From a bacterium (GTDB lineage: Bacteria; Myxococcota; UBA727; JAUIJE01): a stretch of 64,000 nucleotides of DNA. Shown in pieces: positions 37,680-47,833 of the stretch (positions are counted from its first letter, which is position 1; every line of letters begins with the position of its first letter). The stretch covers positions 1 through 64,000 of the forward strand of contig JAUIJE010000019.1 of NCBI GenBank assembly GCA_030431455.1, given 5' to 3'. Made by a program: the position numbers and the translations under genes. Under the pieces are notes generated by a model, which ran no database searches, was not told the DNA's origin, and saw nothing but the letters and a program-made list of their open reading frames with translations.

Positions 37680-38968
37680 TCGAACCCACCGAACGGCTGC
37701 TCTGGGCCCTCGGCGCGGTGGCGTTTTTGGGCTTGGTCTCGGCCTCGATCCCGGTGCTCAACCTCGCCGCCCCGGTGTTCGGCCTGGGGCTGTTGGGCTT
37801 GGTCCTGATCGACGCGGGGTGGGCCAAGAGCCCGCGCCGGGTCCGGGTGCGGCGCGAGCTGCCCGGGTTGGTGGCGGGACAGGACGGGCAGGCGCACTTT
37901 GTCCTCGAGGCCGACGCGCCGGTGACGGTGGCGCTGACCGATACCTGGCCTGGGTTTGCGTCGCCGTATGTCACTGTAGAGGTGGCCCTGGTCCCGGGCG
38001 AAATCGCGCGGGTGCCGTTTGTGGTCCGGGCCCCGCGGCGCGGCCGGTTTGTGCTTGGGCACGTGGCGGTGCGCACGCTGGGGCCCCTCGGCCTGGTGCG
38101 CCGCCGGGTCCGCCAGGTCGTGCCCGACGTGGCCGGGGTGGGGCCCGACCTCGTCACCCTCGAGCGGCAAGCGGTGCGCACCCTGCGGGGACAAAACGCG
38201 GCCGGCCGGGCCCGCCGCGCCCCCAAGGCGGGCCGGGCCTTCGCGATGCTGCGCGAGTACCGGCGCGGCGACGACGTGCGGCAGGTGGCGTGGAAGGCCT
38301 CGGCCAAGCGGCAACAGCTCGTGGTCAAGCAGACCGAGCCCGAGCGGCACCAGGACGTGATCATCGCGCTCGACTGCGGCCGCCAGATGTTCGGCCAAGC
38401 TGAAGCAGAGACATTGTCGCGCCCGCGGCTCGACATCGCGGTGGACGCGGCCCTGAGCTTGGCCGCGGCCTGCGTCGAGCTCTCGGATCGGCCGGGGCTG
38501 TCCGCGTTCGCCCAGCAGGTGCTCGCCCACTGCCCCCCGGGGGCGGGGCGGCGGCACTTTGCCCGCCTCGGCGACATCACCGCCCCCCTCGAAGCGGGGG
38601 CGGCCGAGCCCGACTACGTGGCCTGGGCCGCGCAGCTGATGCGACACCAAAAGCGCCGGGCGTTGGTGTGTCTCATCACCGACCTCACCGACGTGACCAC
38701 CGCGCGCACCTTGTTGCGGGCGGTCGCCCGGTTGCGGGGCACGCACCTGGTGTGGGTGTGCGCGCTGTCGGACCCGGCGCTGTTGCGCGCGACCCACGAC
38801 GACGATCCCCTGGTCCGCCGGGCCGCGGCCCGGGTCACCGGCCACCGGCAAAAGGCCTTGGCCGCGGTGCGGGCGCTGGGGGCGCTGGTGAGCGACGCCC
38901 CCGCGCCCCAGTTGAGCAGTCACATTGTGAATGCCTACCGCGACATCAAACAACAGGGGCGGCTGTGA
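37676..38968 (+). CDS. DUF58 family protein
   Basis: A 430-residue protein with two N-terminal membrane helices (LLWALGAVAFLGLVSASIPVL and NLAAPVFGLGLLGLVLID), then a beta-rich region and the DUF58 signature REYRRGDDVRQVAWKASAKR at about 198-217, followed by a VWA-like strand DVIIALDCGRQM that keeps a partial MIDAS-type Asp. Start GTG 37676 is fixed by the overlap with the moxR stop. In known gene sets DUF58, MoxR, DUF4129 and SpoIIM/RDD proteins act together in the membrane; the exact reaction is not established. Confidence 0.93.
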
Positions 38969-39843
38969 GCGGCTTGATGCAACCGGGCTTGGGCTCGAGT
39001 CTGTTCTGGGGGGTGCTCGCCTTCACGTTCTATGGCGTGGCCATGGTGATGATGAAGTACGGGGCCGACGCCCTGTCCACCCCCAAGGCGGTGCTCACCG
39101 ACGCGGGGGTGCGGGTAAAGGCCCTGGTGTGGGCCACCGGCAGCGGGCTGAACCTCGCGTTTACAGGCACATTGGGTTTGGCGGTGGGGCTCGGCCACGC
39201 CTCGGTGGTGAGCGCGCTCAACGGCTACGGCCTGGTGGTGGTGGCGGTGCTCGGCCGGGTGTTCCTCAAAGAGCGCCTGGTGCGCCTGCAGCTTTTGGGC
39301 ATGGTGGTGGTGGTGGCGGGGGTGGCGGGCATCGGGTTCAGCGCCTCGCCCATGGCCGAGGGACCTTTGACCTGGACCATGGCCGACCTCTTGTGGTTCT
39401 GCGCGGGCTTGGCGGTGCTGTCGGGGGCCGGGGTCGCCGGCAGCTATGCCCAAAAATGGCGCCACGCCGCCCCGGTGTTCGCGGCGGTGGCGGGGGTGCT
39501 CGGGGGGGTGGCGATCGTGCTGCAGAAGGTGGCGATCACCCCCGTGCTCGAGGTCGAGAGCGAGCAGTGGGTGGTGTGGCGGCTGGCCACGTCGCTTCTG
39601 TTCTGGGCCTGGAGCGCCACCGCCACGGGATCGTTCGTGGTGCTGCAGGTGGCGTACAAGTTCGGCAAGGCGAACACCATCGCGCCGGTGATGGTGGCGA
39701 CCATGATCGTGGTGCCGTTGCTCGGGGGCCCGTTGGTGCTCGGCGAAGTGCTCACCGCGGGGCAAATGGCGGGCACGCTGGTGGTCATCGCCGGGGCGGT
39801 GATGATCACCCTGTTCGAGCCGGCGCCCACCGAACAGACCTGA
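38965..39843 (+). CDS. DMT-superfamily (EamA-like) transporter
   Basis: A 292-residue polytopic membrane protein with about nine or ten hydrophobic helices and the internal duplication typical of drug/metabolite transporters; VVSALNGYGLVVVAVLGRVFLKERL matches the conserved end of the first EamA repeat and VPLLGGPLVLGEVL that of the second. Substrate unknown. GTG 38965 overlaps the DUF58 stop, making it the last gene of the operon, although transporters are not usual members of MoxR sets. It ends nine bases before the convergent RDD-SpoIIM gene. Confidence 0.85.
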   Translation: MSGLMQPGLGSSLFWGVLAFTFYGVAMVMMKYGADALSTPKAVLTDAGVRVKALVWATGSGLNLAFTGTLGLAVGLGHASVVSALNGYGLVVVAVLGRVFLKERLVRLQLLGMVVVVAGVAGIGFSASPMAEGPLTWTMADLLWFCAGLAVLSGAGVAGSYAQKWRHAAPVFAAVAGVLGGVAIVLQKVAITPVLEVESEQWVVWRLATSLLFWAWSATATGSFVVLQVAYKFGKANTIAPVMVATMIVVPLLGGPLVLGEVLTAGQMAGTLVVIAGAVMITLFEPAPTEQT

Positions 39844-39852
39844 CCCCCGACG

Positions 39853-41553
39853 TCACCCCGCCGCGCTTCGGCCCTTTTTCTGCACGTAGAAAAAGAACGC
39901 CCCAAATGTGCACAGCCCCACCAGCGCGTTGACCGGCCAGGGGAACAGCTTGCCCGGCGAGATAAAGCCCTCGACGGTGCCGATGAACACAAAGCCCATG
40001 GTGGCCCCGAGCAAAAGCCTGACCCCCCGGGCCCCCTCCTCGCGCAACGCGTCGAGCCGGGGCCGGGGCCCGGGAGAAAAGATGCCCCGGCCGAGCACGA
40101 GCCCGCCGGCGGCGGCCACGCAGATGGACGTGAGCTCCACCGGGCCGTGGGCGAGAATAAACGTGCCCAGGGTGCCGCCCACCCCGAGGCTCGCGGCGTG
40201 ACCGAACACCGCCCCGAGGTGAAAGCCGTTGAAGAACAAAAGCAGCAGGGTGCCCATGCCCCCGAGCAGGCCGGCCCCGAAGCAGAGGATGCCGACGCGC
40301 ACGTTGTTGACGATGATCTGCAGCGCGGCCCGGGAAAAATGTCCCTGCTGCTCGATGCGGTCGGTCCAGCTCGCGCCCCCCTCGATCATCGCCGCGAGGT
40401 CGTCGCCCACCAGGGCGCGGGCCACGTTGACGTCCATGTAGGCCATGGCAAACGCCAGCGCGGCGCTGCCGAACAGCACCCCCGCGGCCCGGGCAATGTT
40501 GTTGCGCTCTTGGTAGACGGTGACGGGCACATCTGTGAACAGCAGCTGGCCGAGGGTGCGCTCTCGGCGATCGCCTCTGTGCCGCAACCGCTCGGCCGCG
40601 AGCAACGACAAGGACAGCTGGTGCACCGCGGGACCGGTCGCGCGCCCCTCGGCGCGCAAGAGCAGCGCGGCCGCGGCCCGGATGCCGTCGTCGAGGGCGT
40701 GGGCCAACCGCTCGCTCGGGGCTTTGGCAAATCCCGCCACCGCCTCGTCGAGAGCGTGGGCGGCCCGGGCCAAATCTCGCATCAAGCCGAGCTTGCTCCC
40801 CGGCCGCTCTGCGGCGTGGGCCAAGGCCTCGGTCAGGACCGCGAGGGCCTGTTCGGGGGCGACCTCGAGCCCGGCCTTTTTGTGCAACCAGCGCGCGGCC
40901 CGGCGGGCCTTGGCGGCGTCGGTGAGGTGTTCGCTCCGGTCAAAAAAGGCGAGCGCGTCGGGGGCCTGCTCTTCTCCCATGCGCCAGGCGGGCTCGCCTG
41001 GGGCGTCGGCCAGCGTGGCCAGCCACGGCTGGGTGCGCGGCTTGTCCCGAATCACCACCGTGCCGGCCACGAGGTCGCCGAGCCTCTGGGCCCCGGTCAA
41101 AAACACCGCCACCGTGCCCACCCCGTACCCGAGGGGGAGCACGTCGAGCAGGCGCAGGGCGTTGCGGGCAAAACTCGCCAAGGGGTCAGGGGCGAGGCCG
41201 CCTTCGCCCACCACCCGGATGCCGAGCAGCCGCTTGCCCGGGGTCTGCCCCGCGAACACCAGGTCCCCGACCATGTCGTAGCCGGCCACGAGCAAGAACC
41301 CGGTGGCGACCAGCAACAGCCACCCCAAGCGGGACAGCGCGCCGAGGTCGCGCTCGATGTCGCCCCAGAAGTTGTACACGAACAACAATGCAAATGCACA
41401 AGCCACGATGATGGACAGATCGATGGCGTAGGCCAGGCCCCGCTCCCCGAGCCCCACCACCGGCAACGTCAACGGCACCCGCTCCGCGGTGAGCAGCCGC
41501 ACGCTGCCCGCGTCGGCGGCGGCATCTTCAGGAGGGGTCTCGTCGAGGGCCAC
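39853..41553 (-). CDS. RDD-SpoIIM fusion membrane protein
   Basis: A 566-residue protein joining two families normally encoded separately: an RDD domain at about residues 17-165 (RGLAYAIDLSIIVACAFALLF, then QTPGKRLLGIRVV and DLVAGTVVIR), a helical linker of about 150 residues, and a SpoIIM (DUF95) domain at about 320-566 with HFSRAALQIIVNNVRVGILCFGAGLLGG in pieces and LAHGPVELTSI. I choose GTG 41553 because TATTGT lies five bases upstream; the earlier GTG 41574 is possible. RDD and SpoIIM proteins accompany MoxR/DUF58/DUF4129 sets; here the fusion is convergent with such an operon. Confidence 0.88.
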   Translation of the reverse strand: MALDETPPEDAAADAGSVRLLTAERVPLTLPVVGLGERGLAYAIDLSIIVACAFALLFVYNFWGDIERDLGALSRLGWLLLVATGFLLVAGYDMVGDLVFAGQTPGKRLLGIRVVGEGGLAPDPLASFARNALRLLDVLPLGYGVGTVAVFLTGAQRLGDLVAGTVVIRDKPRTQPWLATLADAPGEPAWRMGEEQAPDALAFFDRSEHLTDAAKARRAARWLHKKAGLEVAPEQALAVLTEALAHAAERPGSKLGLMRDLARAAHALDEAVAGFAKAPSERLAHALDDGIRAAAALLLRAEGRATGPAVHQLSLSLLAAERLRHRGDRRERTLGQLLFTDVPVTVYQERNNIARAAGVLFGSAALAFAMAYMDVNVARALVGDDLAAMIEGGASWTDRIEQQGHFSRAALQIIVNNVRVGILCFGAGLLGGMGTLLLLFFNGFHLGAVFGHAASLGVGGTLGTFILAHGPVELTSICVAAAGGLVLGRGIFSPGPRPRLDALREEGARGVRLLLGATMGFVFIGTVEGFISPGKLFPWPVNALVGLCTFGAFFFYVQKKGRSAAG

Positions 41554-41564
41554 GCCGCACAATA
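41554..41564 (-). promoter_or_regulatory. -10 box placed for a leaderless transcript
   Basis: TATTGT (41559-41564, minus strand) is five bases before GTG 41553. It argues for the shorter start of the RDD-SpoIIM fusion. Confidence 0.4.
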
Positions 41565-41591
41565 CCAGCGTCACGGCGTGCGCGCCGCGGC

Positions 41592-44162
41592 CTACTCGAG
41601 CTTGGTCAGGCGCAGCCGGAGCGCGTTGCTGATCACCGACACCGACGACAGGCTCATGGCCACCGCCGCGATCATCGGGCTGAGCAACAGGCCGAACACC
41701 GGGAACAAGACCCCCGCGGCCACCGGCACCCCGATGACGTTGTAGCCGAAGGCGAACCAGAGGTTTTGCTGGATGTTGTGCATGGTCCGGGTCGAGAGCC
41801 GCCGGGCCCGGACCAGGCCGGCGAGGTCGCCGCCCACCAAGGTGACCCCCGCCGACTCGATGGCCACGTCGGTGCCCGTGCCCATGGCGATGCCCACGTG
41901 GGCGGCGGCGAGGGCGGGGGCGTCGTTGATGCCGTCGCCGGCCATGGCCACACCGCGCCCTTGGGCGATGCGGTCTTTGACCACCTTCTGTTTTTCATCG
42001 GGCAACACCCCGGCGATGACCTCGTCGATGCCGAGCGCGTCGGCCACCGCCTGGGCGGTCTTGGCGTTGTCCCCGGTGAGCATCACCACCTGCAGGCCCA
42101 TGCCCTGCAAGGCTTTGACCGCGGCCGCGGCCCCGTCCTTGATCGCGTCCCGGACGTGAAGCAGGCCGCGCAGCGTCGAGCCGTCGGCCACGTACATCAC
42201 GGTTTCGCCTTCGGCTTGTCCCTGTTGCACCACCTCGTCGAGGGCGGACACATCGACGCCGCGGTCGTCCATCAGGCGGCGGTTGCCGAGGGCGATGTCT
42301 CGGCCCTCGACCTGGCCGGTCACCCCTTGGCCGGTGACGGCCGCGAACCCTTCGGCGCCGGGCACCTCGAGGTCGCGGGCGGCGGCCCCCTCGACGATGG
42401 CCCGGGCCAGGGGGTGTTCGCTCGCGCGCTCGAGGGCGGCGGCGAGCCGGAGCACTTGGTCCTCGGTGGCCCCGTCCGCGGCGGTGACGCGGGTGAGCGA
42501 GGGGCGCCCCTCGGTGAGGGTGCCGGTCTTGTCCACGATGACGGTGTCGACGTCGCGGAGCTGTTCGATGGCGGCGGCGTCTTTGAACAGCACGCCGGCC
42601 TGGGCCCCGCGCCCCGACGCGACCATGATCGACATCGGGGTGGCGAGGCCGAGCGCGCAGGGGCAGGCGATGATCAGCACCGCCACCGCGTTGACCAATG
42701 CATAGGCAAGGCGCGGCTCGGGGCCGAACACCGCCCACACCACGAAGGTGAGGGCGGAGGCCGCGAGCACCGCGGGCACAAAGATGGCCGAGACCTTGTC
42801 CGCCAGCCGCTGGATCGGGGCCCGGCTGCGCTGGGCCTCCGAGACCATCTGCACGATGCGCGACAACAATGTGTCTGACCCCACCCGGGCGGCCTCGATC
42901 AAAAGTGCGCCCGATTGGTTGACGGTGGCCCCGATGACCTCATCGCCCGGGCCCTTGCGCACCGGCACACTCTCGCCCGTGACCATGCTCTCGTCGACGT
43001 GGCTCTCGCCTTCGGTGACCCGGCCGTCGACGGGCACCTTTTCCCCCGGGCGGACCCGGAGCGTGTCCCCCACCGCGACCTGCTCGAGGGGCACGTCGTG
43101 TTCGTGCCCGCTTTTGTCCACCCGGCGGGCGGTGGGGGGGGCGAGGTCGAGCAGGGCCCGGAGCGCGTCCGAGGTGCGGCTGCGGGCGCGCAGCTCGAGC
43201 ACCTGGCCCACCAACACCAGGGTCACGATCACCGCCGCGGATTCAAAGTAGAGCGCGACCTGGCCGGCGTGGTCGTGAAACGACGCGGGGAACACCTGGG
43301 GCGCGAGCAGGGCCACCACCGAGAAGGTCCAGGCGGTGAGGGTGCCGACCCCGATGAGGGTGAACATGTTGAGGCTGCGGTTGAGGAAGGACCGGTAGGC
43401 CCGTTCGATGAAGGGCCAGCCCGCCCACAGCACCACCGGGGTGGCCAAGAAAAACTGTGCATAGCGGAGCCAGGCGGGGTTGGCCCAGGAAAAGAGCGGG
43501 TTGCCGGGCAGCATCTCGCCCATGGAGATGGTGAACACCGGGGCGCTCAGGGCCAACGCCACCCAGAACCGGCGGCGCATGTCGACGAGCTCGGGGTTTT
43601 CTTCGGGGGCCTTTTGGATGGTCTTGGGCTCGAGGGCCATGCCACATTTCGGGCATTCGCCGGGGCCGTCCTGTTCGACCTCGGGGTGCATGGGGCAGGT
43701 GTAGACCGTGACCCGGTTGCTCTTGACCGGGGCCTTGGGCTCGAGGGCCATGCCGCACGACGGGCACGGCACCGGCGCGCTCTCTTCGACCTCGGGGCAC
43801 ATCGGGCACACCCAGGTCGTGCCTTCGGGGGGCGGGGGCGCCGGCTCTTGGTCGCCGAGGTAGGCGCTCGGATCCGCTTCGAACTTTTCTTGGCAGCGCG
43901 GGTTGCAGAACGCGTAGCGCACGCCTTCATGTTTGACCGTGCGCTTGTAGGGATAGCGCACGGTCATGCCGCACACGGGGTCGATCTTCTCGAGGTACGC
44001 GGGCGGGTCGGCTTCGAACTTCTCTTTGCAGCGCGGGTTGCAGAACCCGTACTCGGTGCCCTCGTGCACGAGATGATGCTTGTAGGGGGCGGTCACGGTC
44101 ATGCCACACACCGGGTCGGTGGTGGTCACGGGGGCATCGGCGGGGGCGGGGGCGTCGGACAT
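41592..44162 (-). CDS. copA: Copper/silver-type P1B ATPase with four N-terminal metal-binding modules
   Basis: An 856-residue heavy-metal-exporting P-type ATPase. Instead of HMA domains it has two YHS modules (DPVCGMTV followed by CNPRC, starting near residues 17 and 60) and two heavy-metal-binding modules (CPMCPEVEE...CPSCGMAL and CPMHPEVEQ...CPKCGMAL). The catalytic core is complete: transmembrane CPC (IIACPCALG), phosphorylation motif [13 protein letters not shown] (VTGESVPV), SEHPLA and [13 protein letters not shown] plus these tails suggests Cu(I)/Ag(I). ATG 44162 has GAGG nine bases upstream. It seems monocistronic; no copper-responsive regulator gene is adjacent. Confidence 0.95.
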   Translation of the reverse strand: MSDAPAPADAPVTTTDPVCGMTVTAPYKHHLVHEGTEYGFCNPRCKEKFEADPPAYLEKIDPVCGMTVRYPYKRTVKHEGVRYAFCNPRCQEKFEADPSAYLGDQEPAPPPPEGTTWVCPMCPEVEESAPVPCPSCGMALEPKAPVKSNRVTVYTCPMHPEVEQDGPGECPKCGMALEPKTIQKAPEENPELVDMRRRFWVALALSAPVFTISMGEMLPGNPLFSWANPAWLRYAQFFLATPVVLWAGWPFIERAYRSFLNRSLNMFTLIGVGTLTAWTFSVVALLAPQVFPASFHDHAGQVALYFESAAVIVTLVLVGQVLELRARSRTSDALRALLDLAPPTARRVDKSGHEHDVPLEQVAVGDTLRVRPGEKVPVDGRVTEGESHVDESMVTGESVPVRKGPGDEVIGATVNQSGALLIEAARVGSDTLLSRIVQMVSEAQRSRAPIQRLADKVSAIFVPAVLAASALTFVVWAVFGPEPRLAYALVNAVAVLIIACPCALGLATPMSIMVASGRGAQAGVLFKDAAAIEQLRDVDTVIVDKTGTLTEGRPSLTRVTAADGATEDQVLRLAAALERASEHPLARAIVEGAAARDLEVPGAEGFAAVTGQGVTGQVEGRDIALGNRRLMDDRGVDVSALDEVVQQGQAEGETVMYVADGSTLRGLLHVRDAIKDGAAAAVKALQGMGLQVVMLTGDNAKTAQAVADALGIDEVIAGVLPDEKQKVVKDRIAQGRGVAMAGDGINDAPALAAAHVGIAMGTGTDVAIESAGVTLVGGDLAGLVRARRLSTRTMHNIQQNLWFAFGYNVIGVPVAAGVLFPVFGLLLSPMIAAVAMSLSSVSVISNALRLRLTKLE

Positions 44163-44300
44163 GCGGAACCTCGATGGGCATCGACTCAAAAACTGCGCCA
44201 AGCGGGCGGACGCTCGCGGGTGCGGGCGGTTTTGTCCAGGTGTGGAGATGTCCACACCGGGGTGGGCAATACTCCTCAGCGGTTTTTCAACCGCCCGGCG

Positions 44301-44329
44301 TTGTGCTCCCCCGGGCGCGCTCGTACACG
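44301..44329 (+). promoter_or_regulatory. Candidate promoter, TTGTGC-N17-TACACG
   Basis: TTGTGC (44301-44306) and TACACG (44324-44329) are spaced by 17 bases; ATG 44336 follows six bases later. The -10 lacks the final T of TANNNT, so it is a weaker leaderless candidate. Confidence 0.35.
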
Positions 44330-44335
44330 GTGGCC

Positions 44336-45523
44336 ATGACATCTTCCCTGCGTTCACCCGATTGGTTGTTGGCCCTGTTGGCGGTGGTCTCGCTGGTGTC
44401 CTGCACCGGCGGACCCGATGACCCCGTGGAGGACGGGGGCACCGCGTCTTCGGACGCGGGCAACGGTGACGGGCCGCCTGACGGCGGCTTGGAAGAACCG
44501 TCGGACGGCGGAGCCGCCGACGCCGGTTCTTCAGGCGATGGAGACGGTGACGGGGATGGCGACGGTGATGGGGATGGGGATGGAGATGGTGATGGGGATG
44601 GAGATGGAGATGGAGATGGCGACGGTGATGGAGATGGCGACGGCGATGGGGATGGAGATGGCGACGGCGATGGGGATGGGGACGGCGACGAGGACTACAG
44701 CGTCATGGGCCCGGCCACGGTCGCCCTGACCAGCGAGGACATCACGCGCGACGGCCGCTTTATCGGCATCACCCGCTACACCCCGTCGACGACCGCGGTG
44801 GGTCACGTCGTGTTCGCGCCCGGCTTTCAGCTCGACGCCGCCTTCTACGAGACCTGGCTCACCCACCTGGCGAGCTGGGGCTTTGACGTGCTCGCCCTCG
44901 ACCTCGAAGGGGGGCCGCTCACGGTCAACCACGTCGCCATGTCACTGGACATGTCCGCGGCGATCGATCACGCGGGCCCCGACGCCACCGGTCTGCCCGT
45001 GGTGGTGGCCGGGCACAGCCTGGGCGGCAAGGTCGCGTTCATGACCGCCTTCGCCGACGACCGGGCCGCGGCCGTGCTCGCCCTCGACCCCGTCAACGGG
45101 GCCAACCCCATCACCGGCTATTCGGCGAACCTCCCCGACATCGTGCCCGACCAGGTCGCGCCGCTGACCGTGCCCATCGCGCTGTTCGGCGAGACCACCG
45201 ACGCGATGGTGCCGGGTTTTGGCCAAGCCTGCGCGCCCGCGGCGCAGAACTTCCAGACCTTCTTCGACGCCGCGACCTCGTCGCCCTTGGTCTACGCCTG
45301 GACCGTCACCGGCGCGAACCACATGGACTTTTTGTCCGACCCGGAGGACTGCGGGTTTGCCTGTGGCCTGTGCAACGACAGCACCGCGGACGTGCCCGCG
45401 GTGCAGCTCGCCCTCCGCGAACGCGCGGCCGCCTTCGTCCTCAGCGCGGTGGCCGCCATCGCGCCCCCGCCCGCGGTGCTGGCCAGCGACGACGCCACGA
45501 TCACCACCCAGGTGGGGCCGTGA
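44336..45523 (+). CDS. Alpha/beta-hydrolase lipoprotein with (Gly-Asp)n linker
   Basis: A 395-residue lipoprotein: signal with lipobox LVSC, a 40-residue linker containing the palindromic cassette, a tract of 26 Gly-Asp pairs, then an alpha/beta-hydrolase domain from about residue 120. The nucleophile elbow GHSLGG is near 224-229, an acid loop DPVNGAN follows, and the last-strand His lies in TGANHMDFL. The pattern ([27 protein letters not shown]) resembles dienelactone hydrolase, chlorophyllase and polyester-hydrolase-like lipases. Predicted to hydrolyse an ester outside the cell while held away from the surface by the acidic spacer. Cys residues near the C-terminus may form a disulfide. Confidence 0.88.
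   Translation: MTSSLRSPDWLLALLAVVSLVSCTGGPDDPVEDGGTASSDAGNGDGPPDGGLEEPSDGGAADAGSSGDGDGDGDGDGDGDGDGDGDGDGDGDGDGDGDGDGDGDGDGDGDGDGDGDGDEDYSVMGPATVALTSEDITRDGRFIGITRYTPSTTAVGHVVFAPGFQLDAAFYETWLTHLASWGFDVLALDLEGGPLTVNHVAMSLDMSAAIDHAGPDATGLPVVVAGHSLGGKVAFMTAFADDRAAAVLALDPVNGANPITGYSANLPDIVPDQVAPLTVPIALFGETTDAMVPGFGQACAPAAQNFQTFFDAATSSPLVYAWTVTGANHMDFLSDPEDCGFACGLCNDSTADVPAVQLALRERAAAFVLSAVAAIAPPPAVLASDDATITTQVGP
44471..44541 (+). repeat. Palindromic cassette, copy A
   Basis: A 71-bp segment identical base for base to 55042-55112. It contains GAAGAACCG and its complement CGGTTCTTC around an inner CGGCGG/CCGCCG stem, and encodes a Gly-Pro-Pro-Asp-Gly-Gly then [12 protein letters not shown] linker directly before a Gly-Asp tract. 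Confidence 0.85.
44534..44689 (+). repeat. (Gly-Asp)26 hexanucleotide tract
   Basis: Twenty-six GGNGAY hexamers with synonymous variation between cassette copy A and the hydrolase domain. Slippage would change spacer length in frame. Confidence 0.85.
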
Positions 45524-45606
45524 CGGATTTTTGAGGCCGGTCTCCGGTCGCAGACCGCATCAAATAGGCCGTGAGCGCCTGGCATGAGACGTGATCAGAT
45601 CGCCCC

Positions 45607-46431
45607 ATGAACCGCACCAGCACCCTCCTCGCCGCCACCACCTTCCTCGCCGCCTCCGCGGCCTTCCCCTGCTCCTTCGTGCAGCCAGGGCCCTGGGGTC
45701 TGACCCAACCCGGTGAGGGCGCGGCGGACGTGCCCCTCAACACCGTGTTGACGCTCTTCACCTCCCCCACCCGGCAGTTCGGGTCGGTGGCGGCCGAGCT
45801 TGTCGATCTCGAGACCGACGAGCGACGCAGCCTCTCGGTGGACAAGGAGTTTGACACCGTGCTCGTCGATCTCGAGGGGGTGATCGAGGCCGGAAAGTCC
45901 TACCGGGTGGAGTTTCCGCCCACCGACGACTTCACCCCAGAGCGCGAACCCGTCGCGTTCACCGCTGGGGACATCGTCGACACCACCGCGCCCGAGGTCG
46001 AGCCGACGTTGACCTACGACGTCACCTTCCGCACCGACCCCGCCAACGGGGCGAGCTCGTGCGGGTCGATTCCCGATCAATGGATCGTCCGGGTGAACAT
46101 GCCCGCGGCCGAAGACGACGTGCTCGTCGCCGGGGCGCGGCTTTTGATCGTCGACGAGAACGGCGGCCGGCGCGAGGTCAACACCAACCGCTACGCCGAG
46201 AGCGGCATCATCGAGCACCGCGCGTTGGAAGGCGGCGTTGACACCTACGTGGTCGAGGTCTTCGACCTCGCCGGCAACGTGGCCTCCACCGAGGAAATCG
46301 AGATCAACCGCGGCGGGTACATGGGGCTCGGCGGGGGATGCGCGGCAGTGCACCATCGGACGGGGGCGGCCTTCAGCGGGGCGTTCGCGTTGTTCGGTCT
46401 GCTGCTGGTCGGTTTCCGCCGCCGGTCGTGA
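45607..46431 (+). CDS. Exported Ig-like protein with MYXO-CTERM-like tail
   Basis: A 274-residue protein with signal peptide (MNRTSTLLAATTFLAASAAF), one or two beta-sandwich domains in the middle (VLTLFTSPTRQFGSVAAELVD, VVEVFDLAGNVASTEEIEI, the latter like bacterial Ig-type strands), and a C-terminal GGGCAAV, hydrophobic helix (FSGAFALFGLLLVGF) and RRRS end typical of MYXO-CTERM sorting tails with the required Cys. Only a few Cys otherwise. Likely surface-attached; function not recognised. No clear Shine-Dalgarno or TANNNT box is visible before ATG 45607. Confidence 0.8.
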   Translation: MNRTSTLLAATTFLAASAAFPCSFVQPGPWGLTQPGEGAADVPLNTVLTLFTSPTRQFGSVAAELVDLETDERRSLSVDKEFDTVLVDLEGVIEAGKSYRVEFPPTDDFTPEREPVAFTAGDIVDTTAPEVEPTLTYDVTFRTDPANGASSCGSIPDQWIVRVNMPAAEDDVLVAGARLLIVDENGGRREVNTNRYAESGIIEHRALEGGVDTYVVEVFDLAGNVASTEEIEINRGGYMGLGGGCAAVHHRTGAAFSGAFALFGLLLVGFRRRS

Positions 46432-46487
46432 ACATTTCTCGCACACCCCTGCAGAACCTTTCACTCGAAAGTGTTCTTCAGGTCCGG

Positions 46488-46499
46488 TACCGTGCGGTC
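46488..46499 (+). promoter_or_regulatory. -10 box placed for a leaderless transcript
   Basis: TACCGT (46488-46493) lies six bases before ATG 46500 of the small protein gene; no Shine-Dalgarno is present. Confidence 0.4.
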
Positions 46500-46667
46500 A
46501 TGGTTCGTCGCCGTCCGTCCCGTGTGCCCAGCAAAGAAAACCCCGTGATCCACCGGCTGCCCAGCGTCGTGCCCGCGGAGTTCGACGAGGGGGAGCCGAC
46601 CTTGCCCGGCTTCAAGTCGCCGGTGCGGTCGTCTGAGGACGGCGCCCCCCTCACCGACGACGAGTAG
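46500..46667 (+). CDS. Small basic-to-acidic protein of 55 residues
   Basis: A 55-residue open frame starting MVRRRPSRVPSKENP and ending in Asp/Glu-rich PLTDDE. It is short, but the leaderless-type box exactly upstream and GC-rich third codon positions support it. Composition suggests a disordered protein with basic N-terminus and acidic C-terminus, such as a nucleic-acid or ribosome binder. No family is recognised and the gene could be spurious. It lies in a gap between two supported genes on the same strand. Confidence 0.5.
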   Translation: MVRRRPSRVPSKENPVIHRLPSVVPAEFDEGEPTLPGFKSPVRSSEDGAPLTDDE

Positions 46668-46754
46668 GCCCGCGCGGTCCCGGGCGCAGGGGGCCGGGGT
46701 GTGTCACTTCGATTCGGTCCGGGCCGGGTCGAATACCATCCCGGGTGGTGTACC

Positions 46755-47015
46755 GTGTCTGATCCCGTGACATTCGACGACCTGGAAACGCGCCTCGCCG
46801 GCCTGGTCGAGCCCGCCAAAGCCCGGGCCCTGATCGACGAGGTCCGGCGCCAGACCGGGCTGTCCACCATTCGCGACCACAAAGACCAGCTCACGGTGGG
46901 CGACTGGCTCATCCGCCGGGGCGGGTTTGCCGGGATCGTGGGGCGGCTGATCAAGATCGACGCCCAGAACGCGCGGCGGGACACCGGCGCGCACCGGCGC
47001 CCCCCGCCCGGGTGA
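46755..47015 (+). CDS. Small helical protein of unknown family
   Basis: An 86-residue protein if started at GTG 46755 (GGTGG lies eight bases upstream); GTG 46767 is an alternative. The sequence is predicted mostly helical: TFDDLETRLAGLVEPAKARALIDE and LTVGDWLIRRGGFAGIVGRLIKI. It is charged, has no Cys, signal or membrane segment, and is probably cytosolic. The gene converges with the next one two bases beyond its stop. No function can be assigned. Confidence 0.6.
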   Translation: MSDPVTFDDLETRLAGLVEPAKARALIDEVRRQTGLSTIRDHKDQLTVGDWLIRRGGFAGIVGRLIKIDAQNARRDTGAHRRPPPG

Positions 47016-47017
47016 GC

Positions 47018-47833
47018 TCAGCCGCCGAGGGGCTCGCCCGGGGCGTACACCTGGCGGTTGGGGCCGAACCCAAACCCACGCACGCCCGCTTTGCGCAGGG
47101 CCTCGGCCACCTCCCGGCGGGCAAACCAAGCCCGCGACATCTCGCCGAGGCCGAACAGGGCGGGCGCGGGCACGGTCTTCAACACGACCTGTTTGGGCGC
47201 GAGGTTGTTCACGGAGGCGGCGGGGTGTTGCAGGGTCACCACCCCCCATCCCGCCGGGTCGCGGGGGTCGCCGAAGTAAAACGACGACTTGGCCAGGTCG
47301 ATGTCCCCGGCCGCGGTGGCGTAGCTGAACAGTGCATAGTGGGTCGCGGTCTTGTCCCCGCGGGCCACCTGCACGGGGACAAAACGGCTCGGCCCGAGGT
47401 CGAAGCGCTCCAGCACCGCCTTGGCCCGGGCGCTGACCACAAAGCCGGCGGTGAGCCAGGGGGCAAAAAAACAATCCCCGCCGTCATCGCCCCCCTCGAG
47501 GCGGAACGTGCCGAGGTCGAGGTCGATGGGCGGGAGCGTTCGCGCGGTTTGCAGGCTGTAGACCGAGGCCGGGTCGGTGGCTTGCCAGACCGGGGCGGTG
47601 GTGCGGACCGGATTGGCGTAGGCCGCGGTGGGTGCACAATCAAACTGCACAAACGCGGTGGACACCGCGTGATCGGCGTAGCGGGCCTCGTGGGCGCGCT
47701 TGGCCTCGAACGCGGCCTCGACCAAGGGGTCGACGGGCGCCTGGGCGACGGCGGGCGCGGCCGCGGCCAAGGCCCCGGCGAGGAGCGCCGGTCGCATAGA
47801 CATTGTGGACGAGGCGAAGCCGGGGATGTTCAC
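47018..47833 (-). CDS. Exported protein of unknown function
   Basis: A 271-residue protein with a signal peptide (core MSMRPALLAGALAAAAPAVAQA). GTG 47833 overlaps the stop of the LamG-type lipoprotein gene as GTGA, so I keep it; internal ATGs at 47803 and 47797 would give a shorter, more standard signal. The mature part has Cys in FDCAPT and GGDCFF, beta-rich segments (RFVPVQVARGDKTATHYALFSYA) and a conserved-looking C-terminus (GVRGFGFGPNRQVY). No family is recognised. Coupling suggests it works with the LamG-type lipoprotein. Confidence 0.7.
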   Translation of the reverse strand: MNIPGFASSTMSMRPALLAGALAAAAPAVAQAPVDPLVEAAFEAKRAHEARYADHAVSTAFVQFDCAPTAAYANPVRTTAPVWQATDPASVYSLQTARTLPPIDLDLGTFRLEGGDDGGDCFFAPWLTAGFVVSARAKAVLERFDLGPSRFVPVQVARGDKTATHYALFSYATAAGDIDLAKSSFYFGDPRDPAGWGVVTLQHPAASVNNLAPKQVVLKTVPAPALFGLGEMSRAWFARREVAEALRKAGVRGFGFGPNRQVYAPGEPLGG

